A DNA stretch of 64,000 nucleotides. Source: an uncultured Apibacter sp. Its GTDB lineage: Bacteria > Bacteroidota > Bacteroidia > Flavobacteriales > Weeksellaceae. Every line of letters begins with the position of its first letter. Position 1 is the stretch's first letter. Of the stretch, positions 18,018 through 27,597 are shown piece after piece. The stretch is taken from assembly GCA_945280365.1 (NCBI GenBank), contig CALYQD010000005.1, positions 1-64,000 of the forward strand, written 5' to 3'. The notes beneath the pieces are model-generated. The model searched no databases. It was not told the DNA's origin and saw nothing but the letters and a program-made list of their open reading frames with translations. The position numbers were made by a program, and so were the translations under genes.

Positions 18018-18563
18018 ATGTCAAGAATAGGAAAAGCAATAATAAATATTCCAACAGGTACTACTATCGATTATAAAGATAACGTAGTTACAGTAAAAGG
18101 AAAAAATGGTGAGTTAAAGCAAGAACTTACTGGAGGAATAACTATAAATATAGAAAATTCTCAATTAACTGTAGAGCGTCCTTCCGATAACAAACAACAT
18201 AAATCTTTGCATGGATTATATAGAGCACTTATTAATAACATGATAATCGGTGTATCAGAAGGATTTACAAAAAAATTAGAATTAGTCGGAGTAGGATACA
18301 GAGCTTCTAATCAAGGACAAAAATTAGAATTAGCTTTAGGATTTTCACATTTAGTAGTTGTTGAATTACCTCAAGAAGTAAAAGTTGAAACACTTACTGA
18401 AAAAGGTAAAAATCCAATAATTACCTTATCTTCATATGATAAGCATTTATTAGGAATGGTTTGTGCAAAAATAAGATCACTACGTAAACCTGAACCATAT
18501 AAAGGCAAAGGAGTTAAATTTGTAGGAGAACAAATCAGAAGAAAAGCAGGTAAATCCGCATAA
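18018..18563 (+). CDS. rplF: 50S ribosomal protein L6
   Basis: L6 (181 residues) has two related domains and binds 23S rRNA near the sarcin-ricin loop. MSRIGKAIINIPTGTTIDYK starts the protein and YKGKGVKFVGEQIRRKAGKS is the family C-terminal signature. Confidence 0.97.
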   Translation: MSRIGKAIINIPTGTTIDYKDNVVTVKGKNGELKQELTGGITINIENSQLTVERPSDNKQHKSLHGLYRALINNMIIGVSEGFTKKLELVGVGYRASNQGQKLELALGFSHLVVVELPQEVKVETLTEKGKNPIITLSSYDKHLLGMVCAKIRSLRKPEPYKGKGVKFVGEQIRRKAGKSA

Positions 18564-18574
18564 AAAATTAAGTT

Positions 18575-18931
18575 ATGGCATTAACTAAAAGAGAAAAAAG
18601 AATAAGAGTAAAAAGGAGAGTACGTAAAAATATATTCGGTACAGCTGAAAAACCACGTTTATCAGTTTTCAGAAGTAATAAAGAAATTTACGCTCAACTT
18701 ATAGATGATAATTCCGGTAAGACTTTAGCATACGCTTCTTCGCGTCAAAAAGAAATAGCTGGAGAAAAAGGAACTAAAACTGAAATTTCTGCTTTAGTAG
18801 GAAAAAAATTAGCTGAAAACGCAAAAATTGCCGGTATTGAGAATGTTGTTTTTGATAGAAATGGATTTATCTATCATGGAAGAGTTAAAGCTTTAGCTGA
18901 AGGTGCAAGAGAAGGTGGTTTAAAATTTTAA
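18575..18931 (+). CDS. rplR: 50S ribosomal protein L18
   Basis: L18 (118 residues) binds 5S rRNA together with L5. The basic N terminus [19 protein letters not shown] and the end [20 protein letters not shown] with AREGGLKF identify it. Confidence 0.97.
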   Translation: MALTKREKRIRVKRRVRKNIFGTAEKPRLSVFRSNKEIYAQLIDDNSGKTLAYASSRQKEIAGEKGTKTEISALVGKKLAENAKIAGIENVVFDRNGFIYHGRVKALAEGAREGGLKF

Positions 18932-18944
18932 TTAGTAAGAAATT

Positions 18945-19466
18945 ATGTTAGGAATAAATAATATTGAAAGAGTTAAACCTGGTGGGTTAGAACTTGTAGA
19001 CCGATTAGTAGGTGTACAAAGAGTAACAAAAGTAACCAAAGGAGGTAGAGCATTTGGATTCTCAGCTATAGTAGTGGTAGGTGATGAAAAAGGTGTCGTT
19101 GGATTCGGTTTAGGTAAATCTAAAGAAGTTGCTAGCGCAATATCTAAAGCAGTTGAAGATGCTAAGAAAAATTTAGTAAGAGTTCCGATATTAAACGGAT
19201 CACTTCCTCATGAACAATCCGCAAAATATGGAGGTGCTGACGTATTTATACGTCCTGCTTCTCATGGTACAGGATTAATTGCCGGAGGTGCTGTCCGTGC
19301 TGTCTTAGAGTCTGCAGGAGTTAAAGATGTACTTTCAAAATCTAAAGGATCATCTAATCCGCATAATGTAGTAAAAGCTACAGTTAAAGCATTATTAAAC
19401 TTGAGAAGTGCAGAGACGATTGCACAACAAAGAGGAGTTTCACTTTCTAAAGTATTTAAAGGATAA
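18945..19466 (+). CDS. rpsE: 30S ribosomal protein S5
   Basis: S5 (173 residues) acts in decoding accuracy and mRNA entry. The dsRNA-binding-like domain contains [20 protein letters not shown] and [17 protein letters not shown], followed by the C-terminal domain with [18 protein letters not shown]. Standard length. Confidence 0.97.
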   Translation: MLGINNIERVKPGGLELVDRLVGVQRVTKVTKGGRAFGFSAIVVVGDEKGVVGFGLGKSKEVASAISKAVEDAKKNLVRVPILNGSLPHEQSAKYGGADVFIRPASHGTGLIAGGAVRAVLESAGVKDVLSKSKGSSNPHNVVKATVKALLNLRSAETIAQQRGVSLSKVFKG

Positions 19467-19470
19467 GAAC

Positions 19471-19647
19471 ATGGCAACGATAAAAGTAACTTTAAAAAGA
19501 AGTTCAATTAAAAGACCAAAAAATCAAAAGCGTACATTAGAAGCTTTAGGTTTAACCAAATTGAATAAGACCGTTGAACATGAAGCAACCCCTCAAATAT
19601 TAGGAATGGTTGCTGTAGTAAAACATTTAGTAACCGTTGAAGAATAA
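19471..19647 (+). CDS. rpmD: 50S ribosomal protein L30
   Basis: L30 (58 residues), [20 protein letters not shown], is a small ferredoxin-like fold protein of the large subunit; [20 protein letters not shown] is the family core. The ATG at 19471, 4 bases after rpsE, is the real start; a longer upstream frame lies inside rpsE. Confidence 0.96.
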   Translation: MATIKVTLKRSSIKRPKNQKRTLEALGLTKLNKTVEHEATPQILGMVAVVKHLVTVEE

Positions 19648-19655
19648 TAAGAGAT

Positions 19656-20105
19656 ATGAATTTACATACTTTAAAACCTGCACAAGGTTCAACACATAAT
19701 AGCAAAAGACTAGGTAGAGGACAGGGAAGTGGTAAAGGAGGAACTTCTACTAAAGGTCATAAAGGTGATAAATCTCGTTCAGGACATAAAGATAAAGTAG
19801 GGTTTGAGGGAGGTCAAATGCCTTTACAAAGAAGAATCCCTAAATTTGGCTTTAAAAACGTTAATAGAAAAGAATATGTCGGATTTAATTTAGACACTAT
19901 TCAAGAACTAATAAATAGCAATAAAATTTCTACTGAAATCACTAAAGAAACATTAATTCAAAATGGATTAATATCTAAAAATGATTTAGTTAAAATTCTT
20001 GGAAGAGGAGAATTAAAATCTGCTATTACTATAACTGTAGATAAATTCACTAAATCAGCTAAAGAGTCTATAGAAAAAGCAGGAGGGAAAGCTAACACTT
20101 TATAA
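19656..20105 (+). CDS. rplO: 50S ribosomal protein L15
   Basis: L15 (149 residues) is a late-assembly protein. The glycine- and lysine-rich N terminus with RLGRGQGSGKGGTSTKGHKG and the following GFEGGQMPLQRRIPKFGFKN are diagnostic. It precedes secY by 10 bases, the usual arrangement. Confidence 0.97.
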   Translation: MNLHTLKPAQGSTHNSKRLGRGQGSGKGGTSTKGHKGDKSRSGHKDKVGFEGGQMPLQRRIPKFGFKNVNRKEYVGFNLDTIQELINSNKISTEITKETLIQNGLISKNDLVKILGRGELKSAITITVDKFTKSAKESIEKAGGKANTL

Positions 20106-20115
20106 AATAGACAGC

Positions 20116-21495
20116 ATGAAAGGATTTATACAGACATTAAGGAATATCTGGAGTATAAAAGAGTTAAGAGATAAGCTTATTTTCACTTTTGTTCTAGTAT
20201 TGGTTTATAGATTTGGTACGCATGTTTCACTTCCTGCTATCAACATGGTTGAAGTAGGTAATATTCTTGAAATCTACAAAAACAATGGTGGTAATCAACA
20301 AGCAACAGGATTATTAGGTCTATTATCTTCATTTACAGGTGGTGCATTTAGTAAGGCATCAATTTTTGCTTTGGGTATTATGCCGTATATCTCTGCTTCT
20401 ATTGTGGTGCAATTAATGGGATTAGCTATACCCTATATACAAAAACTACAAAAAGAAGGAGAGAGCGGACGTAAAACGGTTAATCAGATTACTAGGTGGT
20501 TGACAATCTTAATATGTTTAATCCAAGCTCCTGCCTATTTGACATCAATTACACAAGTTTTTTTACCTGTTGAGCAATTTAGAACTGCCTATTTGGTTGA
20601 TCCTAATAATGTAATGTTATTTTGGGTGCCTAGTATAATAATACTTATTTCAGGCACAATTTTTGCTATGTGGATGGGGGAAAAGATTACTGACAAAGGA
20701 ATTGGAAATGGGATCTCTATCTTAATCATGGTAGGAATTTTAGCAGGTTTTCCAACAGCTTTTGTACAAGAAATAGGGGTACAAATGGGAGATTCTGGTA
20801 AAGGACTTATAATGATGTTTGTTGAGATTGTTGCCTGGTTATTGGTAATTATATTATGTATTATGTTAACGGTTGCCGTTAGAAAAGTACCTGTACAATA
20901 TGTAAGTAGAACCAAATCAGGGTCGTTGCGTTCAATAACCAATGCAGCTAGACAATATATCCCGTTAAAAGTTAACGCAGCAGGGGTTATGCCTATAATT
21001 TTTGCACAAGCATTAATGTTTATACCAGGACTGTTAGTTCGCTCAGAAACTACAACAAATACTTTTTGGGCAGGTTTCAGTCAAGTATTCAGTTGGCAAT
21101 ATAATTTGTTATTTGCATTACTGATAATAGTTTTTACCTTTTTCTACACAGCAATTACAATTCCTATAAATCAAATGGCTGATGATTTAAAAAGAAATGG
21201 AGGTTTGATACCACGTGTAAAACCAGGTAAAGAAACAGCAGATTTTTTAGATGATGTTTTATCTAAAATTACGTTACCAGGAGCTATCTATTTAGCTCTA
21301 ATAGCAGTTCTTCCTGCAATAGTTAAAATTATTGGTCTCACCGCAACCGATAAATTTGCTTTGTTTTTCGGAGGGACATCATTATTAATAATGGTGGGCG
21401 TATTATTAGATACAGTTCAACAAATTAATACTTATTTATTAAATCATCATTACGATGGTTTGATGCAGTCAAGATTAAGTAGAAATCCGAGTTAA
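20116..21495 (+). CDS. secY: Preprotein translocase channel subunit SecY
   Basis: SecY (459 residues) is the membrane channel of the Sec system. Ten hydrophobic segments can be traced, with the plug-region GGAFSKASIFALGIMPYISA, the lateral-gate helices and the cytoplasmic loop GGLIPRVKPGKETADFLDDV. It exports the many signal-peptide proteins in this window. Its place between rplO and infA is standard. Confidence 0.98.
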   Translation: MKGFIQTLRNIWSIKELRDKLIFTFVLVLVYRFGTHVSLPAINMVEVGNILEIYKNNGGNQQATGLLGLLSSFTGGAFSKASIFALGIMPYISASIVVQLMGLAIPYIQKLQKEGESGRKTVNQITRWLTILICLIQAPAYLTSITQVFLPVEQFRTAYLVDPNNVMLFWVPSIIILISGTIFAMWMGEKITDKGIGNGISILIMVGILAGFPTAFVQEIGVQMGDSGKGLIMMFVEIVAWLLVIILCIMLTVAVRKVPVQYVSRTKSGSLRSITNAARQYIPLKVNAAGVMPIIFAQALMFIPGLLVRSETTTNTFWAGFSQVFSWQYNLLFALLIIVFTFFYTAITIPINQMADDLKRNGGLIPRVKPGKETADFLDDVLSKITLPGAIYLALIAVLPAIVKIIGLTATDKFALFFGGTSLLIMVGVLLDTVQQINTYLLNHHYDGLMQSRLSRNPS

Positions 21496-21498
21496 TAT

Positions 21499-21714
21499 AT
21501 GGCAAAACAAAAACATATAGAACAAGACGGAACTATTATTGAGGCATTGTCAAATGCAATGTTCAGAGTAGAATTAGAAAATGGCCACATTTTAACTGCA
21601 CATATTTCAGGTAAAATGAGGATGCATTATATTAAATTGCTACCCGGAGATAAAGTAAGATTGGAAATGTCGCCATACGATTTATCAAAAGGTAGAATAA
21701 CTTTCAGATATTAA
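21499..21714 (+). CDS. infA: Translation initiation factor IF-1
   Basis: IF-1 (71 residues) is a single S1/OB-fold domain that blocks the ribosomal A site during initiation. [40 protein letters not shown] and the end [11 protein letters not shown] are typical. It starts 3 bases after secY. Confidence 0.97.
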   Translation: MAKQKHIEQDGTIIEALSNAMFRVELENGHILTAHISGKMRMHYIKLLPGDKVRLEMSPYDLSKGRITFRY

Positions 21715-21726
21715 AATAGAAAGAAA

Positions 21727-21843
21727 ATGAAAATTAGAGCATCACTTAAAAAAAGAAGTTCAGATGATATAGTTGTAAGACGTAAAGGTCGTCTTTACAT
21801 TATAAACAAAAAAAATCCTAAATTTAAACAAAGACAAGGTTAA
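21727..21843 (+). CDS. rpmJ: 50S ribosomal protein L36, cysteine-free form
   Basis: A 38-residue frame begins [20 protein letters not shown] and ends [12 protein letters not shown], which is L36. The zinc ligands of the classical form (three Cys and one His) are all absent, so this is the zinc-independent type. It lies 12 bases after infA and 4 before rpsM, the conserved order. Confidence 0.96.
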   Translation: MKIRASLKKRSSDDIVVRRKGRLYIINKKNPKFKQRQG

Positions 21844-21847
21844 TACT

Positions 21848-22225
21848 ATGGCTAGAATTTCCGGTGTAGATTTACCAAAAAATAAAAGAGGAGTTATAGG
21901 CCTTACCTATATATACGGTGTTGGTAAAAGTACTGCAGCAAAAATTTTGAAAGATGCAGGAATTAGTGAAGATAAAAAAGTTTCTGAATGGAATGACGAT
22001 GAAGTTAATGCCATTAGAAAATTTATTTCTGAAAATGTAAAAGTTGAAGGAGAATTACGATCTGAAATTCAATTGAATATTAAACGATTAATGGATATTG
22101 GATGTCAGAGAGGAATTAGACATCGTTTAGGCCTACCACTTCGAGGACAAAGAACAAAAAATAATTCTCGTACAAGAAAAGGTAAAAGAAAAACTGTAGC
22201 TAATAAGAAAAAAGCCACTAAATAA
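21848..22225 (+). CDS. rpsM: 30S ribosomal protein S13
   Basis: S13 (125 residues) forms the head bridge and contacts P-site tRNA with its tail. [20 protein letters not shown] with the helix-two-turn-helix ([14 protein letters not shown]) and the basic end [19 protein letters not shown] identify it. Confidence 0.97.
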   Translation: MARISGVDLPKNKRGVIGLTYIYGVGKSTAAKILKDAGISEDKKVSEWNDDEVNAIRKFISENVKVEGELRSEIQLNIKRLMDIGCQRGIRHRLGLPLRGQRTKNNSRTRKGKRKTVANKKKATK

Positions 22226-22236
22226 TAAATAGAAAC

Positions 22237-22629
22237 ATGGCAAAAACAGCATCAAAAACAGCTAAAAAAAGAAAAGTAAAAGTTGAAGCAGTAGGGGAAG
22301 CTCATATCCAAGCCTCATTTAATAATATTATTATCTCCTTAACAAACAAAAACGGAGAAGTAATATCTTGGGCATCTGCTGGAAAAATGGGTTTTAAAGG
22401 CTCTAAAAAAAATACCCCTTATGCAGCACAAATGGCAGCAGAAAATTGTTCTCAAGTTGCATATGAACTAGGATTAAGAAGGGTAAAAGTTTTTGTGAAA
22501 GGTCCTGGAGCTGGTAGAGAATCAGCTATAAGAACTATTCATAATGCCGGTATTGAAGTTAGTGAAATCATTGATGTAACTCCTATACCTCATAATGGAT
22601 GTAGACCTCCAAAAAGAAGAAGAGTTTAA
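22237..22629 (+). CDS. rpsK: 30S ribosomal protein S11
   Basis: S11 (130 residues) lines the mRNA exit region on the platform. [40 protein letters not shown] and the C-terminal [16 protein letters not shown] are diagnostic. Confidence 0.98.
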   Translation: MAKTASKTAKKRKVKVEAVGEAHIQASFNNIIISLTNKNGEVISWASAGKMGFKGSKKNTPYAAQMAAENCSQVAYELGLRRVKVFVKGPGAGRESAIRTIHNAGIEVSEIIDVTPIPHNGCRPPKRRRV

Positions 22630-22656
22630 TTCTATAATTATTATTCAAATTTTACA

Positions 22657-23268
22657 ATGGCAAGATATATTGGTCCAAAAACGAAAATAGCTAGAAAATT
22701 CGGACAAGCTATTTATGGGGAAGATAAGTATTTTGAGAGAAGAAAATACCCTCCAGGACAACACGGTCCGAACAAGAGAAGAGGCGCTAAAAAATCTGAA
22801 TATGCAGTTCAGTTAGCTGAAAAACAAAAAGCAAAATATACTTATGGTATCTTAGAAAGACAATTTGCTAATTTGTTTGATAAAGCCCAAAGAAGTAAAG
22901 GGATTACTGGTGAAGTTTTATTACAATTATGTGAATCTAGATTAGACAATGTTGTTTTTAGATTTGGATTGTCAAACACAAGAGCCGGATCTCGTCAATT
23001 AGTTTCTCATAAACATATTACTGTAAATGGTGAGATAGTTAATATACCATCTTATCTTTTAAAACCCGGTGATGTGATTGGAGTTAGAGAAAAATCTAAA
23101 TCATTACAAGTAATTAAAGATGCTTTAGCTAATAATTCTCATAAAACTTACGAATGGTTAGTATGGAATGATGAAAAATTATCGGGAGAATTTAAAGTCG
23201 CTCCTGAGAGAATTCAAATTCCTGAAGATATCAAAGAACAATTGATAGTCGAATTATATTCTAAATAA
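22657..23268 (+). CDS. rpsD: 30S ribosomal protein S4
   Basis: S4 (203 residues) is a primary assembly protein at the 5' domain of 16S r[23 protein letters not shown] starts it, and the S4 RNA-binding domain with [20 protein letters not shown] and [16 protein letters not shown] lies in the second half. Confidence 0.98.
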   Translation: MARYIGPKTKIARKFGQAIYGEDKYFERRKYPPGQHGPNKRRGAKKSEYAVQLAEKQKAKYTYGILERQFANLFDKAQRSKGITGEVLLQLCESRLDNVVFRFGLSNTRAGSRQLVSHKHITVNGEIVNIPSYLLKPGDVIGVREKSKSLQVIKDALANNSHKTYEWLVWNDEKLSGEFKVAPERIQIPEDIKEQLIVELYSK

Positions 23269-23291
23269 AACAAAAATTAGCTAAGATTTAT

Positions 23292-24284
23292 ATGGCAATT
23301 TTAAACTTTATAAAACCTGATAAGGTAATTTTAGTTGAATCAGACGATTTTAAGGGGCAATTCGAATTCAGACCGTTAGAGCCAGGATTCGGATTAACCG
23401 TAGGAAATGCTTTGAGAAGAGTTTTATTATCTTCATTGGAGGGGTATGCTATTACATCAATAAAAATAGAAGGCGTTGAACATGAATTTTCAACAATCCC
23501 AGGTGTAATAGAAGATGTGACGGAAATCATATTAAATCTTAAAAAAGTTAGATTTAAAAATCAAATTAATAAGGGAGGAAATGAAATTGTAACTGCTCAG
23601 ATTTCTGGTAAGACTGAATTGACTGCCGGTGATTTGGGGAAATTTATTTCTTCTTACCAAGTTTTGAATCCTGATTTAGTGATTTGTCATATGGATAAAT
23701 CAGTAAAATTTAACATAACTTTTAATATAGATAAAGGAAGAGGGTATGTACCTGCAGAGCAAAATAAATCTAATCATGCTCCTATAGGAACTATAGCAAT
23801 TGACTCTATCTATACACCAATTAGAAATGTTAGTTATAGCATTGAAGATTATCGTGTAGAACAGAGGACAGATTATGAAAAGCTTATTTTAGATATTCAT
23901 ACAGATGGTTCTATAACTCCTCAAGAAGCTTTAACAGAAGCAGCTAAAATTTTAATTCATCATTTTATGTTATTCTCTGATGAAAGGATAACTTTAGAAG
24001 CAGATGTAGTTTCATCAGCTGATACTTATGATGAAGAAGCTCTTCATATGAGGCAGTTACTAAAAACTAAATTAGTTGATATGGATTTATCTGTAAGGGC
24101 TCTCAATTGTCTTAAGGCTGCTGAAGTTGAAACTTTGGGAGAATTAGTTTCCTTTACAAAATCAGATTTAATGAAGTTTAGGAATTTTGGTAAAAAATCT
24201 CTAACCGAATTGGAAGATTTAGTATATTCTAAAAATCTGACTTTTGGTTTGGATGTTTCAAAGTATAAATTAGAAGCAGAATAA
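23292..24284 (+). CDS. rpoA: RNA polymerase alpha subunit
   Basis: The 330-residue alpha subunit dimerises to start polymerase assembly. The N-terminal domain (about 1-230) contains [20 protein letters not shown], and the C-terminal domain (about 250-320), which contacts regulators and upstream promoter DNA, carries [20 protein letters not shown] with [17 protein letters not shown]. Standard place before rplQ. Confidence 0.98.
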   Translation: MAILNFIKPDKVILVESDDFKGQFEFRPLEPGFGLTVGNALRRVLLSSLEGYAITSIKIEGVEHEFSTIPGVIEDVTEIILNLKKVRFKNQINKGGNEIVTAQISGKTELTAGDLGKFISSYQVLNPDLVICHMDKSVKFNITFNIDKGRGYVPAEQNKSNHAPIGTIAIDSIYTPIRNVSYSIEDYRVEQRTDYEKLILDIHTDGSITPQEALTEAAKILIHHFMLFSDERITLEADVVSSADTYDEEALHMRQLLKTKLVDMDLSVRALNCLKAAEVETLGELVSFTKSDLMKFRNFGKKSLTELEDLVYSKNLTFGLDVSKYKLEAE

Positions 24285-24293
24285 TAAGAAATT

Positions 24294-24818
24294 ATGAGAC
24301 ACGGAAAAAAGTTTAATCATTTAGGGAGAACAGCATCACATCGTAAAGCTATGCTTTCAAATATGGCTACTTCCCTTATTCTTCATAAAAGAATCAATAC
24401 TACTGTTGCTAAAGCTAAAGCATTAAGAACATATATAGAGCCATTATTAACAAAATCTAAAGAAGATACTACTCATAACAGAAGAATTGTTTTTAGTTAT
24501 CTTCAAAGTAAAGAGGCTGTAACAGAATTATTCAGAACAATTGCTACCAAAATTTCCTCAAGAAACGGTGGATATTGCAGAATAATAAAGACAGGTTTTA
24601 GATTAGGAGATGGTGCTGATACTGCTCTTATTGAATTAGTAGATTTTAACGAAACTTACAATTCAGGAGAATCTAACAAAAAAGTAACTAGAAGAAGCAA
24701 TCGTCGATCCACTAAAAAGACGGAAACTACAGAATCTCAGACAACAACTGATACTGTAGTTAATGAAACTACTAATAAAGAAGCTTCTGAAAATAAACAA
24801 GAAGAAACTAAAGAATAA
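24294..24818 (+). CDS. rplQ: 50S ribosomal protein L17 with charged tail
   Basis: L17 begins [20 protein letters not shown] and is canonical through about residue 125 ([14 protein letters not shown]). A tail of about 45 residues rich in Thr, Glu, Lys and Asn follows, making 174 residues against 127 in E. coli. Such tails are seen in other Bacteroidota; the function is unknown. It is the last gene of the cluster, followed by a terminator. Confidence 0.97.
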   Translation: MRHGKKFNHLGRTASHRKAMLSNMATSLILHKRINTTVAKAKALRTYIEPLLTKSKEDTTHNRRIVFSYLQSKEAVTELFRTIATKISSRNGGYCRIIKTGFRLGDGADTALIELVDFNETYNSGESNKKVTRRSNRRSTKKTETTESQTTTDTVVNETTNKEASENKQEETKE

Positions 24819-24840
24819 AAAATAAATTTAAATATTTAGA

Positions 24841-24871
24841 AAAAGCAGGTTTTTAAAACCTGCTTTTTTAT
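24841..24871 (+). terminator. Terminator of the ribosomal cluster
   Basis: AAAAGCAGGTTTT pairs with AAAACCTGCTTTT and is followed by further T residues, 23 bases after the rplQ stop. It ends the rplC-rplQ transcription unit. Confidence 0.85.
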
Positions 24872-25556
24872 TTAAAGTGTATGTATAATTATATTGTTAA
24901 ATATTATAGTAAATGAAATATTAAATTTAAGAGTAAAATTTTACCATAATCACTAATAAAAATATAAATTTTAAATCTTTATTTATATACATTCATACAT
25001 TTTAAAATTTAACTAATGATTATTTTTAAAGATTACATCTTTTATAAATATTATTTTTTAATTGAATAATTTAAACTAAAACTATAACAAATAAAATTTT
25101 ATAAAAGGGGTTATTGTTAACTTATTTATAAGATAGATATATGTATAAAGTTATATATGAGTAATAATATTAATATTAAAGAGTCATTAACAATGATCAT
25201 GGAAATATAATTTGTGGATTTAAACAATTGTATATTCTCTTGAAATTGTATAATGAAAATACTTCTTATCAATGCAAAAAACTTTAAAAATTGTTAACCA
25301 AAACAACTAAAAAAAATAATATTAATAATTCATTTCATTTAATTTTTTTTTATTTTAAGTAGGGTTAACATAATGATGGACGGGTTTTAAACAACTGATT
25401 TAACAGCTAATAAAGTTATTTTAAAACAGAAAATATTATTTGAGAACATGAATTAATGAACAAATAATAGATATTTGGACTTTATCTGCTATAAATTATA
25501 ATTATTTACTAAAAAGTAATAATAGAAACTGAAACATTAAGTAATTATTAATTAAT
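24872..25556. other. Long AT-rich intergenic region without a gene
   Basis: About 685 bases separate the ribosomal terminator from the convergent ompA-like terminator. All six frames are closed by frequent stops. I see no tRNA fold, repeat array, DnaA-box cluster or remnant of a known protein. A small RNA cannot be excluded from sequence alone. Confidence 0.6.
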
Positions 25557-25585
25557 AAAAAAGCCTCTATTGATAAGAGGCTTTA
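25557..25585 (-). terminator. Terminator of the OmpA-family gene
   Basis: On the minus strand AAGCCTCT pairs with AGAGGCTT and a T run follows. It lies 28 bases after the stop of the minus-strand gene. Confidence 0.85.
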
Positions 25586-25612
25586 ATAATAAATTATATT
25601 TTGCTATTAATT

Positions 25613-27046
25613 TTATTCTACTGAATCAAGTAGTTTAAAAATAACCCTTCTATTTTCTTTGTTTTTCCATTCTGGACATTTAGAAGCAGGACTACATTCA
25701 GGATATTTTGGATTTTTAAATCCCATTCCTTTACCTGTTAATTGGTAAGGCGGCACGCCTTTAGAAACTAAATATTTGATAACAGAAGTTACTCTTCTTT
25801 TAGATAGATTCAAATTATAAGCGACTGAACCTCTTGCATCAGAATGGCCTTCAACTAAAAATCTTGTTCCTTTACCGTATTTAATAATGACTTCAGCTAC
25901 TTTATCTAAAATAGGTTGAGATTCTAATAAAATCTTATCTGAATCAAGATTAAACTGTATACCACCCATAGTAGCGATAAGCGGATTAATTGCGTCATCA
26001 GCTAATTTTTGTGGTTCAGGACAACCGTCATTGGATGCAGGGCCAGGGAAAGTCGGACATTTATCATATAAGTCGATTATACCATCAAAATCAACATCTA
26101 AGGCTCTACCGGATCCATCTACGCGCGCTCCTTTAGGTGTATCAAGTTCTCTATCCCAATCATCACAAACTCCATCATCATCTTTATCACCAAATACACA
26201 AACTTCTAATTGCTGTTGACTTGCTACATCATTAATTTTAGTAAACATTTCACGTAATGGATCAACCCAACTTAAATGCTCATTATGTTTTCCTATTTTA
26301 TATGTTAAACCAAAAGATGTAGTTATAAAGTTATCCGATTTACCTCCTTTATGCAAATCAGCATAATGCCCATTATTACCAGAACCATCAAAAAGTTCAT
26401 CTCCAGTCATTACGTATATTGCTTTGAAAGAAGTATCCCATCTTTTATTAATTTTGTATGTTACTCCGGGTCCCACCTGAGCAAACACAGATTTAAGACC
26501 CATATCTACATCAGCCGTAGTCGAATATTCCGTCTCACCTTGTTCACGTGCTTTAGTTTTAGCTTTATATTGAATTGTTCCTATACCTGCATAAGCATGA
26601 ATTGCCCATCTATAAGATGATCTATTGTCTATTCTTCTAAATAACGAGGAAACATTTAAATCACCTAAAAAGCTAGCTGCTAAATAATTTGTTTTTGCAT
26701 CCACTTTTTTTGAACCATATCCTTGTCTTGATTCGCCAAATTGTCCCAATAAACTTATTCCAAAGGCGTGAGATATTTGTTTATTTATTGAGGCTTGAAA
26801 ATCATATCCAACTCTCCATTTGGTTGATGCACCGTTATCAACAGAGGTAAAGTCAGCAGTTATTAACCAAGGAACACCTCCATATATAGATACAGACCAG
26901 TCATTAAATTGTTTCTGATCTTTAGTGAATTTTACATAATCTTCAGTGAAATTACTACTATCTACATTTTGAGCATGTACATTCAAGTAAATACAAAGAA
27001 CTGAAAGTAAAATTAGAATACATTTTTTATTCGTAACAATATTCAT
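25613..27046 (-). CDS. OmpA-family outer membrane protein with TSP3 repeats
   Basis: The 477-residue protein has a signal peptide (ILILLSVLCIYLNVHA), an N-terminal beta-barrel (about 45-260), calcium-binding thrombospondin type 3 repeats (DKDDDGVCDDWDRELDTPKG and DVDFDGIIDLYDKCPTFPGP) and a C-terminal OmpA domain with FLVEGHSDARGSVAYNLNLS and KRRVTSVIKYL, which binds peptidoglycan. It anchors the outer membrane to the wall. It is monocistronic with its own promoter and terminator. Confidence 0.93.
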   Translation of the reverse strand: MNIVTNKKCILILLSVLCIYLNVHAQNVDSSNFTEDYVKFTKDQKQFNDWSVSIYGGVPWLITADFTSVDNGASTKWRVGYDFQASINKQISHAFGISLLGQFGESRQGYGSKKVDAKTNYLAASFLGDLNVSSLFRRIDNRSSYRWAIHAYAGIGTIQYKAKTKAREQGETEYSTTADVDMGLKSVFAQVGPGVTYKINKRWDTSFKAIYVMTGDELFDGSGNNGHYADLHKGGKSDNFITTSFGLTYKIGKHNEHLSWVDPLREMFTKINDVASQQQLEVCVFGDKDDDGVCDDWDRELDTPKGARVDGSGRALDVDFDGIIDLYDKCPTFPGPASNDGCPEPQKLADDAINPLIATMGGIQFNLDSDKILLESQPILDKVAEVIIKYGKGTRFLVEGHSDARGSVAYNLNLSKRRVTSVIKYLVSKGVPPYQLTGKGMGFKNPKYPECSPASKCPEWKNKENRRVIFKLLDSVE

Positions 27047-27087
27047 AACTATAATTAATTAGTAAGTATATTAAGCCTTCTTCTATA

Positions 27088-27118
27088 CAAAATCATTGAA
27101 GGTTGTAAAATTATCAAA
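27088..27118 (-). promoter_or_regulatory. Promoter of the OmpA-family gene
   Basis: On the minus strand TTTG (27118-27115), a 19-base spacer and TGATTTTG (27095-27088) match the Bacteroidota pattern TTTG-N19-TAnnTTTG with one mismatch. It lies 42 bases before the ATG at 27046, so the spacing is right. Confidence 0.65.
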
Positions 27119-27140
27119 ATTTTTTAAATAAAAAAATATA

Positions 27141-27551
27141 TTAAACTAATTCGTATAAAATTTTTTTTGAAAAACTTCTTTTTGAAATATGTGAAATATG
27201 AGGAATATTTAAGTGTTTTGAATAAAATAATATAGAATTATAATAAACTATATCAATATCTATAGTTCTATCCTCATATTTTCCGCTATAGAAACTATCA
27301 TAATCTCTACCTAAAAAATGTTCAATTTTTTTTATGGATTTTAAAAGTTTAATAGGAGAAAGAGTTGTATTAATAACAACACCTATATTAAAATAATTAT
27401 TTTTTGAGATATAATCTTCAGGTTCAGATTCTATTAATTCAGATTTTTTTAAAATACGACCTATTTTGTAATTAATTAAATCTAAAGCTTTTATTATATT
27501 ATTTTTTTTATCTCCTAAATTACTTCCAAGTAACAAAACAACTTTATTCAT
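27141..27551 (-). CDS. folK: Dihydropterin pyrophosphokinase (HPPK)
   Basis: The 136-residue enzyme transfers pyrophosphate from ATP to 6-hydroxymethyl-7,8-dihydropterin in folate synthesis. MNKVVLLLGSNLGDKKNNI opens the fold, and the signature KYEDRTIDIDIVYYN contains the two catalytic Asp that bind magnesium. It is shorter than E. coli FolK (159). It is divergent from sppA with 46 bases between the starts. Confidence 0.92.
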   Translation of the reverse strand: MNKVVLLLGSNLGDKKNNIIKALDLINYKIGRILKKSELIESEPEDYISKNNYFNIGVVINTTLSPIKLLKSIKKIEHFLGRDYDSFYSGKYEDRTIDIDIVYYNSILFYSKHLNIPHISHISKRSFSKKILYELV

Positions 27552-27571
27552 CTATTAATTTATAATTATAT

Positions 27572-27579
27572 TATATTTG
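27572..27579 (+). promoter_or_regulatory. -7 element upstream of sppA
   Basis: TATATTTG fits TAnnTTTG and ends 18 bases before the sppA ATG. No clear -33 element is seen in the short divergent gap with folK. Confidence 0.45.
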
Positions 27580-27597
27580 ATTAAAAATAATGAAGAA

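Noticed and set aside
24872-25556. Possible replication origin or RNA gene in the long intergenic region
   Set aside because: No DnaA-box cluster, GC-skew marker gene or tRNA/rRNA fold could be recognised; AT-richness alone is not evidence.
26031-26620. Plus-strand frames across the OmpA-family gene
   Set aside because: Antisense shadows of a clear OmpA-family gene with signal peptide and domains.
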